Below, piece after piece: positions 1-5,415 of a stretch of DNA of 5,415 bases. This DNA comes from an uncultured Porphyromonas sp. GTDB taxonomy: Bacteria > Bacteroidota > Bacteroidia > Bacteroidales > Porphyromonadaceae. Each line of letters begins with the position of its first letter. Position 1 is the stretch's first letter. The translations under genes were made by a program, and so were the position numbers. Below the pieces are notes generated by a model. It saw only the letters and a list, made by a program, of their open reading frames with translations, did not search any database and had not been told where the DNA came from. The DNA lies in contig CAMFNC010000191.1 in the NCBI GenBank assembly GCA_945965245.1, positions 1 to 5,415 on the forward strand, in the 5' to 3' direction.

Positions 1-35
1 GTATTATTCTCTATATTAAACAACCATAAAAAAGG

Positions 36-43
36 TATCTTTG
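36..43 (+). promoter_or_regulatory. Candidate -7 box of a Bacteroidota promoter for the metallopeptidase gene
   Basis: The bases TATCTTTG match all fixed positions of the Bacteroidota -7 consensus TAnnTTTG. They lie 40 bases before the ATG at 84, which would give a leader of roughly 35 bases. No TTTG -33 element is visible at the expected spacing (about positions 12-17 read TATATT), so the match rests on one box only. The leader up to the ATG is A/T-rich and has no purine-rich Shine-Dalgarno sequence, as is common in this phylum. Confidence 0.45.
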
Positions 44-83
44 TTGTCATCATAAACACTATTACTATTAATAAATCAATCAT

Positions 84-956
84 ATGAAATGGATCAGACC
101 CAACAATGACACTTCTAATTTCGATGACCGCCGTGGTCGCATCTCCAAAGGAGGAGCCATCGGAGGCATCGGTGGTATTGTGGTGGTGCTCTTGGCACTC
201 TTTCTGGGCAAAGACCCCGGCAGTCTAAGCAATATCGTGAATTCCGTGACGGGAGCAGCCGGCGGCACACAGCAGGAAATGGTGGACGAGAGCCGCATGC
301 ACGAACATGAAGACTGGAAAAACCTTACGCTCAACGTCTTCAACAGTTGCAATGATGTATGGAGCGAGATTTTCCAAAACGAACTGGGCAGGACTTACAA
401 TAAGCCCACGCTGGTGGTCTATACAGACCGAACCCAATCCGGATGCGGAGGTGCGGATGCTCAGATGGGGCCATTCTACTGTTCGGCAGACCGCAAAGTG
501 TATATGGATATGTCGTTTTTCCAAGTTCTGAACGAGCGGTTCCGAGCTTCCGGCGATTTGGCCATGGCCTATGTGACCGCACACGAAATGGGGCATCACG
601 TGCAGTATGAACTGGGCGTGCTGGAGCAATTCCACGCCATGCGCGGTCAAATCAGCGAAACTGAATACAACGAAATGAGCGTGCGCGTAGAGCTACAAGC
701 CGATTTCTATGCCGGACTCTGGGCGCACTATGCCAATAAAATGGGCATTATCCAATTGGAAGAGGGTGATCTCGAAGATGCTCTTACGGCAGCTAATGCC
801 ATTGGTGATGATACACTGCAAAAGGCGGCAGGACGAGCCGTGGTGCCCGATTCCTTTACCCACGGTACATCCGAACAGCGCATGCGCTGGTTCAAGAAAG
901 GCTATCTCTACGGCCGTTTCGGTGATGGCGACACGTTCAATGCCCGCTCACTCTAA
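84..956 (+). CDS. Membrane-anchored neutral zinc metallopeptidase, YpfJ/KPN_02809 family
   Basis: This 290-residue protein is a predicted zinc-dependent peptidase of the Zn_peptidase (YpfJ-like) family. The N-terminus has the family layout: a short charged segment (KWIRPN, then DDRRGR at 14-19), a glycine-rich stretch, and one hydrophobic segment at about 24-42, so the catalytic part should lie outside the cytoplasm. The metal site is visible as HEMGH at 167-171, giving zinc ligands H167 and H171 with E168 as the catalytic base. ELQAD at 203-207 offers E203 as the likely third ligand. Three cysteines precede the motif (in NSCND, SGCGG and FYCSAD) and could form a disulfide; this is inference. 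The length fits the family. The ATG at 84 is the only sensible start, because an in-frame TAA lies at 72-74. The gene stands alone and converges on the lipoprotein gene. Natural substrates are not established for the family, so the call covers enzyme class, not a specific role. Confidence 0.92.
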   Translation: MKWIRPNNDTSNFDDRRGRISKGGAIGGIGGIVVVLLALFLGKDPGSLSNIVNSVTGAAGGTQQEMVDESRMHEHEDWKNLTLNVFNSCNDVWSEIFQNELGRTYNKPTLVVYTDRTQSGCGGADAQMGPFYCSADRKVYMDMSFFQVLNERFRASGDLAMAYVTAHEMGHHVQYELGVLEQFHAMRGQISETEYNEMSVRVELQADFYAGLWAHYANKMGIIQLEEGDLEDALTAANAIGDDTLQKAAGRAVVPDSFTHGTSEQRMRWFKKGYLYGRFGDGDTFNARSL

Positions 957-994
957 GTTTGCATGGCGAAAGCCGAAGTCTTTACACATGGAAA

Positions 995-1031
995 AAGGGT
1001 GTGTCCATTATTAGACACACCCTTCATTTTT
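995..1031. terminator. Bidirectional intrinsic terminator between convergent genes
   Basis: A perfect 11-bp stem pairs 995-1005 (AAGGGTGTGTC) with 1014-1024 (GACACACCCTT) around an 8-base loop. On the plus strand it is followed by CATTTTTATTT, which ends the metallopeptidase transcript. On the minus strand the stem runs into five T residues (complement of 992-996), which can end the lipoprotein transcript. It lies 38 bases past the stop at 956 and 42 bases past the lipoprotein stop at 1067, the expected place for a shared terminator. Confidence 0.88.
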
Positions 1032-1066
1032 ATTTACGATTCTAAAGCCGAGCAAGAAGAAGAGGC

Positions 1067-2182
1067 TTAGAATTTGCCTTCGTTCTTCAGGATTTCGGCC
1101 AATACGTTCAGCATTTCTTCACCGTGGAGGTCACGCTTAACCACTTTACCATCAGGACCGAAGAGGATGATTTGAGGAATACCGGCAATACCATAAAGGT
1201 CGGTGGCTTGTACGTCTGCATCTTTGGCATTGAAAATTTGCGGCCAAGTAACGTTCAGTTCTTTAACGGCTTTGAGGTGAGCCTCCATTTCGTCCCACAC
1301 GGTAGCACCTACCACTTGCAGACCGTTATCTTTGTAAGTATTGTAAGCCTTGGCCACATTGGGGATTTCACGACGGCAAGGACCACACCAAGAAGCCCAG
1401 AAATCCACCAAGGTATAGTGACCGTTGCCCACATATTGGCTCAATTTGACTGGTTCGTTGGCATCGTTTACGCCATCGAAGTCACGGAATGCGGCTCCGG
1501 CTTGCGTGGCCATCAGGTTTTCGGTACGACCGATTTCCTTAGCCACGATTTTGCTATTCAAAACCTTTTCGCCGGCTTTGCCTTTGTATTCGGCAAACTT
1601 TTCGGCGGTCAGACCTTCTTGATTGAGTAAGTTTCTGAACATCATGGCTCCCAAAGCATCATTGGAGTGAGCGTTGAATACATCTTCCACCGTCTTGTTG
1701 AATTTGGGCTCGAATACAGCCCAAGCAGAATCAATTTTGGCATACAGTACATCCTGAGCTGTCACAGTATCCTTTTTCAGCGGTTCATATACGGCATTCC
1801 ATTCATCGGTCAGCGTATTTTCAGCTTGTTTATACTTGCCATAGTCATCATTCAAGGCCGTGCCAGAAGCTGCATCGTCTGCCATGTTTACGGCAATGGT
1901 ACCTGCTTCCAAAAATACAGGTGTCTGATAGGTCTCAGGAACCAGAAGCGTAACCAAGTCAATGGAATCCACAGGTGTTCCGGTAAAAGTGAAGATGTTA
2001 TTGGCCACGGTGGTGCTGTCGATAGCCGTACGACCATTGTACATATACACCACTTTACCATTCATGTCCACGCTGTCGGGGAATGTTCCATTGATGGTAT
2101 AGGTGGGGGTAGTGGGCTTACAAGAAACCAAACCCAGCAGCATCAGAGCGGATGCTGCGATTACAGATTGTTTGAATTGCAT
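1067..2182 (-). CDS. Thioredoxin-fold lipoprotein (DUF4369-like plus TlpA/ResA-type domain)
   Basis: This 371-residue lipoprotein is a predicted thiol-disulfide oxidoreductase of the TlpA/ResA/DsbE type. The signal peptide has a lysine at 4, a hydrophobic core at 7-18 and a lipobox ending LVSC, so C21 would be lipidated. The residues after it (KPTTPT) lack the acidic cluster of Bacteroidota surface-export signals, so a periplasm-facing anchor is more likely; this is inference. Residues about 27-125 are beta-rich and resemble DUF4369. About 130-225 is a mainly helical linker. The thioredoxin domain covers about 233-371, with W265-C266-G267-P268-C269 as redox centre and the probable cis-proline at P336 in GIP. 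The ATG at 2182 is supported by an in-frame TAA at 2219-2221 and by the signal peptide starting there. Such proteins are abundant in Bacteroidales, and their partners (cytochrome maturation, disulfide exchange, stress defence) vary. No cytochrome gene is nearby, so the substrate is unknown. It is separated from secDF by a terminator. Confidence 0.93.
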   Translation of the reverse strand: MQFKQSVIAASALMLLGLVSCKPTTPTYTINGTFPDSVDMNGKVVYMYNGRTAIDSTTVANNIFTFTGTPVDSIDLVTLLVPETYQTPVFLEAGTIAVNMADDAASGTALNDDYGKYKQAENTLTDEWNAVYEPLKKDTVTAQDVLYAKIDSAWAVFEPKFNKTVEDVFNAHSNDALGAMMFRNLLNQEGLTAEKFAEYKGKAGEKVLNSKIVAKEIGRTENLMATQAGAAFRDFDGVNDANEPVKLSQYVGNGHYTLVDFWASWCGPCRREIPNVAKAYNTYKDNGLQVVGATVWDEMEAHLKAVKELNVTWPQIFNAKDADVQATDLYGIAGIPQIILFGPDGKVVKRDLHGEEMLNVLAEILKNEGKF

Positions 2183-2213
2183 AATGTTTTTATTTAGGAT
2201 ATAAATTACGGCA

Positions 2214-2221
2214 CGAAGTTA
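2214..2221 (-). promoter_or_regulatory. Weak candidate -7 box for the lipoprotein gene
   Basis: Read on the minus strand, 2221-2214 gives TAACTTCG, one mismatch from TAnnTTTG, about 31 bases before the ATG. No TTTG -33 element is seen at the right distance. A promoter somewhere in 2183-2283 is expected, because the secDF terminator lies just upstream, but this exact box is uncertain. Confidence 0.28.
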
Positions 2222-2283
2222 GAAATAAAACTTTAATTCAGTCATTTCGAGAAGGTTTACCTTTTTAACTTGTGTCAAAAAAC

Positions 2284-2324
2284 AAACATCCCTCCGGTGT
2301 TTTTTATGCATCGGAGGGATGTTT
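2284..2324 (-). terminator. Intrinsic terminator of secDF
   Basis: A perfect 13-bp stem pairs 2284-2296 (AAACATCCCTCCG) with 2312-2324 (CGGAGGGATGTTT) around a 15-base loop. Read on the minus strand, the stem begins 19 bases after the secDF stop and ends in a T-rich run, TTTGTTTTTTG (2286-2276), the classic form of a Rho-independent terminator. It separates secDF from the lipoprotein gene downstream on the same strand. A T-run also follows on the plus strand (2322-2326), but no plus-strand gene ends here. Confidence 0.88.
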
Positions 2325-2343
2325 TTATGATTAATGAGCATTG

Positions 2344-5235
2344 CTATGCTTTCTTGTTCTCTTGACGAATAAGCATATTATAGGCAATCGGAGCAGCCAC
2401 AAAGAGTGTGCAGAATGTACCGATGATGATACCCAACAAGATGGCGAAAGTAAAGCTACGCAACGTGGCACCACCCAGGATGAAGATGATAATCATAACC
2501 AAGAATGTGGTGAATGACGTATTCAATGTACGTACCAAAGTAACGTTCATCGAATCGTTGAAGAGTGTAAACTTATCGCGTGTGGGATAAGCCTTCATGG
2601 ACTCGCGGATACGGTCGAACACAATCACCACGTCATTGATGGCATAACCGATGATGGCCAGCAAAGCTGCCACAAAGTTCTGATCCACTTCCATCGTAAA
2701 CGGCATCACCTTCCAGAGGATGGTATAGAGCGCAATGATGGAGAATGTGGTCACAGCCACGGAAGAAAAAGCACCCACAGAGAACGAGATGTTGCTGAAT
2801 CGGAGCAGGATATACAAGGCCATGAAAATTAAAGCCAGAAATACCGCAATGAAAGCACCGCGGCGAATGTCGCTGGACATACTGGGACTTACCTTCTGAG
2901 AGCTTACAATGCCGGTATCCACAAACTGTTCATAAGAAGGAGTGGCAGCATAGAAGCCTTTCACATTGTCATAAATTATGTGGCTCAATTCCTCTTCCAC
3001 TTCGGGGCCTTCGTCTTTGATTTTGTAGTTTGTGGCCACACGTACCTGATTACCTTCTGTACCGATGGTGGTTACCACCAGTTTGCCTTCCAGCGGAGCG
3101 GTCAGCGCATCGCGCACGGATGCATTGTCCACCTGTTTGTCGAAAGCAAGGATATAGTTGCGACCGCCGGAGAATTCGATACCCTGGTTCAGACCCACGG
3201 TAAACATGGCTACGATACCCAACACGATAATGATGCCGGGGATAATCAAGCCCAATTTGCGCTTGCCAAGAATATTAAACTTCGGATCCACTAGAATATT
3301 TTTGCTAAATCCGGTGCGATAGGTCACATTGTTCATCATACCTTTCTTTTCCATCCATTCGAATACGATACGGGTCAGGAATACGGCAGTGATGAAAGAA
3401 GATACCAGACCGATAATCAATGTGGTGGCAAAACCGCGAATTGTGCCGGTACCGAAGAAGAAGAGCACCACGCCTGTGATGATGGTGGTGAGGTTGGAGT
3501 CGAAGATGGCACTGAAAGCATTACCGTAACCGTCGGCAATGGCACGGTTCATGCTCTTGCCGGCGCGGATTTCTTCGCGGATACGTTCGAAAATCAACAC
3601 GTTGGCATCCACTGCCATACCCAGCGTAAGCACCATACCGGCAATACCGGATAGTGTGAGCACGGCATGGAAAGAGGCCAGGATACCCAGCGTGAAGAAT
3701 GAGTTCACGATGAGAGCCAGATTGGCCACCATACCGGCCTTGAAGCCGTAGAAGAGACACATATAAGCCATCAAGAGAACGAGAGCGAGGATAAACGAAA
3801 TGAAACCACTGCGGATAGATTGCTGTCCGAGGGTCGGACCCACCACGTTTTCCTGTTCGATTACGATAGATGTTTCCATCTTACCGGAGTTCAATACGTT
3901 GGCCAAGTCGCCGGACTCTTCGATAGAGAAGCGACCGGAGATTTGAGAATTACCGCCGGTAATTTCGTTAGAGACATTGGGAGCAGAATAAACCACGCCA
4001 TCCAAAACGATGGCCAAAGCACGGTTGATATTGTCCTTGGTCAGTCGTGCCCATTTGCGTGAGCCTTCTTCGTTCATGGTCATGCTCACCACCGGTTCGG
4101 ACTTACCGAAGTTATTGATGATTTCGCTTTTGGACGAAGTGACCACATCACCACTCAAGTCGGGTTCGCCACTGCGATTGGTGCGTATGGCATACAACTC
4201 GTAGTTATCTGTCAGTTTGTTGGTCTCGTAATTCTGCATCGGCTTGGCACCCCACATCAGCGTCAGGTCTTCGCGCATCAACTTCATTTCCTTGGCCACC
4301 TTGAGCAGCGAGTCAATGCGGTTCATATTGGCACGCGGAGCCATACCCACCACGGCACCTCCGCCGTTATACGGAGTCAGCAGGCTGAAGAGCACATTGG
4401 CATCGGCAATCTGTTTCTTTTTGGCGGCAGCCACGGCTTCGGCGCGCTGTGCGCTATCCAGTCCGGTGGTATCCACCTGCACGGGATTTTGCATTTCGCT
4501 CAGTCGTGTGTTCACATTCTTGAGGTCTTCCTGCACTTCTTCGAACTTATAGGTGCGCCAGAATTGCAGGTTGGCACTGCGTTGCAGCAGCTCGCGCACG
4601 CGTTCGGGGTCTTTTACCCCCGGCAGTTCCACCAAGATGCGTCCCTGACCCTCCAATCTTTGCAAGTTCGGAGCCACCACACCGAAGCGGTCGATACGTG
4701 TGCTAAGCACGTTAAACGAAGCATCCACGGCACTGTTATACTTTTCCTTGAGCATGTCCACCACCTGAGCATCGGTGGTCTTGGCATTGATTTGGTCGCG
4801 CAGGTCGCCCGAACCGAAAAGTACAGTCAGCTTGCCGTTTGGATTGAGTTTGGCATATTGCTTCACAAACTCATCGATGTAGTTTTCTTGAGCCTTACTG
4901 GCGGAGGTGAGTTCCAACGCCTTCATGAAATTGGGGTCTTCACTTTTGTTGGCCAAATTGCGCAGCAAGTCTGCCGCATTCAATTTCAATACCACATTCA
5001 TACCCCCTTTGAGGTCGAGGCCGAGTCCAATCTGCTGATTACGAGCTTCTTTGAGTGTAAATCCCATCCATACCTTTTCGTTGGCCATCGAATCGAGATA
5101 AGCCAAGCCGGCCTGCTCGCCCATGGCGGCAGCCTTCTTTTCGTAACCACGAGTCACGAAAGAGAATGAAAGGTAGAACGCGCAGATGACAGCCAGAGCT
5201 GTTGCGATAAAAATCACAAATCCTTTGTTTTGCAT
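2344..5235 (-). CDS. secDF: SecDF fusion, proton-driven protein-export membrane protein
   Basis: SecD and SecF, separate genes in E. coli, are joined here in one 963-residue protein. It works with SecYEG, using the proton gradient to help draw preproteins across the inner membrane. The SecD half has a first membrane segment at about 5-27, the motif GLGLDLKGG at 70-78, a large periplasmic region to about 470, and five more membrane segments between about 474 and 622. The SecF half starts with a membrane segment at about 659-680, followed by GIEFSGG at 685-691 (family form GxDFxGG), a small periplasmic domain to about 790, and five more segments to about 955. That totals twelve, as expected. 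The proton-path residues of Thermus SecDF appear conserved: D543 (in GMAVDANVLIFERIR), D868 (in GYAINDVVIVFDRIR) and R902 (in VRTLNTS); the 34-residue gap between the last two equals that of D637 and R671. The ATG at 5235 follows an in-frame TAA at 5257-5259. With its own likely promoter and terminator, it is probably monocistronic. Confidence 0.97.
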   Translation of the reverse strand: MQNKGFVIFIATALAVICAFYLSFSFVTRGYEKKAAAMGEQAGLAYLDSMANEKVWMGFTLKEARNQQIGLGLDLKGGMNVVLKLNAADLLRNLANKSEDPNFMKALELTSASKAQENYIDEFVKQYAKLNPNGKLTVLFGSGDLRDQINAKTTDAQVVDMLKEKYNSAVDASFNVLSTRIDRFGVVAPNLQRLEGQGRILVELPGVKDPERVRELLQRSANLQFWRTYKFEEVQEDLKNVNTRLSEMQNPVQVDTTGLDSAQRAEAVAAAKKKQIADANVLFSLLTPYNGGGAVVGMAPRANMNRIDSLLKVAKEMKLMREDLTLMWGAKPMQNYETNKLTDNYELYAIRTNRSGEPDLSGDVVTSSKSEIINNFGKSEPVVSMTMNEEGSRKWARLTKDNINRALAIVLDGVVYSAPNVSNEITGGNSQISGRFSIEESGDLANVLNSGKMETSIVIEQENVVGPTLGQQSIRSGFISFILALVLLMAYMCLFYGFKAGMVANLALIVNSFFTLGILASFHAVLTLSGIAGMVLTLGMAVDANVLIFERIREEIRAGKSMNRAIADGYGNAFSAIFDSNLTTIITGVVLFFFGTGTIRGFATTLIIGLVSSFITAVFLTRIVFEWMEKKGMMNNVTYRTGFSKNILVDPKFNILGKRKLGLIIPGIIIVLGIVAMFTVGLNQGIEFSGGRNYILAFDKQVDNASVRDALTAPLEGKLVVTTIGTEGNQVRVATNYKIKDEGPEVEEELSHIIYDNVKGFYAATPSYEQFVDTGIVSSQKVSPSMSSDIRRGAFIAVFLALIFMALYILLRFSNISFSVGAFSSVAVTTFSIIALYTILWKVMPFTMEVDQNFVAALLAIIGYAINDVVIVFDRIRESMKAYPTRDKFTLFNDSMNVTLVRTLNTSFTTFLVMIIIFILGGATLRSFTFAILLGIIIGTFCTLFVAAPIAYNMLIRQENKKA

Positions 5236-5292
5236 CTTAGTTCTGTATTTATTTTGTTATTCAGATTTTCGGGTACAATATATAAATGTGCG

Positions 5293-5300
5293 CAAATTTA
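5293..5300 (-). promoter_or_regulatory. Candidate -7 box of the secDF promoter
   Basis: Read on the minus strand, 5300-5293 gives TAAATTTG, a perfect match to TAnnTTTG. It lies about 58 bases before the ATG, giving a leader of roughly 50 bases. No TTTG is present 17-23 bases further upstream; a run of seven T residues fills part of that spacer. The leader is A/T-rich with no Shine-Dalgarno sequence. Confidence 0.5.
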
Positions 5301-5352
5301 GCTAAAAAAATCGTTATACTTTCCACCACGCTTATGCCTAAGCCTTATTATG

Positions 5353-5365
5353 GGACATATTGTCC
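5353..5365. repeat. 13-bp palindrome upstream of secDF
   Basis: GGACATATTGTCC forms a perfect inverted repeat with 5-bp arms (5353-5357 and 5361-5365) and a 3-base centre. It sits about 53 bases upstream of the candidate -7 box of secDF, on the far side from the gene. It has no T-run beside it, so it does not look like a terminator. It could be a binding site for a dimeric regulator, either of secDF or of a gene beyond the window edge, but a short palindrome of this size can also arise by chance. Confidence 0.3.
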
Positions 5366-5415
5366 GAGCCGAGACTATAAATTTACCCGCATCATATATA
5401 TAATAGCTATCGAAC

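Noticed and set aside
225..650. Minus-strand open frame of 141 codons opposite the metallopeptidase
   Set aside because: It covers the HEMGH-encoding region in antisense. Its His- and Cys-rich look comes from the complement of the real gene.
1124..1630. Plus-strand open frame of 168 codons opposite the thioredoxin domain
   Set aside because: It overlaps the WCGPC-encoding region in antisense and has no recognisable features, so it is a shadow.
1667..2197. Plus-strand open frame of 176 codons opposite the lipoprotein N-terminus
   Set aside because: It mirrors the lipoprotein gene, whose signal peptide, lipobox and thioredoxin motif are clear. Its translation has no family features.
2273..2278. 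TTGACA on the minus strand as a classical -35 box for the lipoprotein gene
   Set aside because: It lies in the tail of the secDF terminator, no matching -10 box follows at 16-18 bases, and Bacteroidota housekeeping promoters do not use this element.
4489..5169. Plus-strand open frame of 226 codons opposite the start of secDF
   Set aside because: It lies wholly antisense to the conserved SecD coding sequence and its translation shows no recognisable domain. Long antisense frames are common opposite genes of this base composition.
5330..5343. Small hairpin GCTTA-TGCC-TAAGC upstream of secDF
   Set aside because: A 5-bp stem without a T-run is too weak to call a terminator or regulator.
5378..5385. 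TAAATTTA on the plus strand as a -7 box for a gene beyond the right edge
   Set aside because: It has one mismatch, lies in A/T-rich sequence, and no downstream gene is visible to support it.
5352..5396. Tiny minus-strand leader peptides upstream of secDF (MMRVNL and MSHNKA), considered as arrest peptides of the VemP/MifM kind
   Set aside because: Both have only six codons, far too short for a secreted or membrane-inserted arrest peptide, and both lie upstream of the likely secDF promoter.

Overview
The window looks like ordinary core chromosome from a member of the Bacteroidota, most likely order Bacteroidales. Three things point there. SecD and SecF are fused into one long polypeptide. A lipoprotein combines a DUF4369-like N-terminus with a TlpA/ResA-type thioredoxin domain. 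The leaders are A/T-rich, lack Shine-Dalgarno sequences, and carry the Bacteroidota -7 motif TAnnTTTG (perfect matches upstream of two of the three genes). I cannot name the genus from the sequence alone.

Layout: 1-83 is a leader with a candidate promoter. 84-956 (+) encodes a membrane-anchored zinc metallopeptidase of the YpfJ/KPN_02809 type (Zn_peptidase family). 957-1066 is a convergent intergenic region with a strong hairpin that can end transcription from both sides. 1067-2182 (-) encodes a thioredoxin-fold lipoprotein with a WCGPC active site. 2183-2343 holds a terminator for secDF and the leader of the lipoprotein gene. 2344-5235 (-) encodes the 963-residue SecDF fusion. 5236-5415 is its upstream region, with a perfect -7 box and a 13-bp palindrome. 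No stretch longer than 300 bases lacks a gene. I see no RNA gene, mobile element, CRISPR array or attachment site.

All three proteins act at or beyond the cytoplasmic membrane. SecDF uses the proton gradient to help pull proteins through SecYEG. The lipoprotein probably handles disulfides or other thiol redox chemistry in the periplasm. The metallopeptidase is a single-pass membrane protein of poorly known role. Despite this shared compartment they do not form an operon: the metallopeptidase gene converges on the lipoprotein gene, and a terminator separates secDF from the lipoprotein gene, so each is probably a separate transcription unit.

I found no convincing undescribed system. The points most worth a second look are the enlarged first periplasmic region of SecDF, the palindrome upstream of secDF, and the two hairpin terminators.
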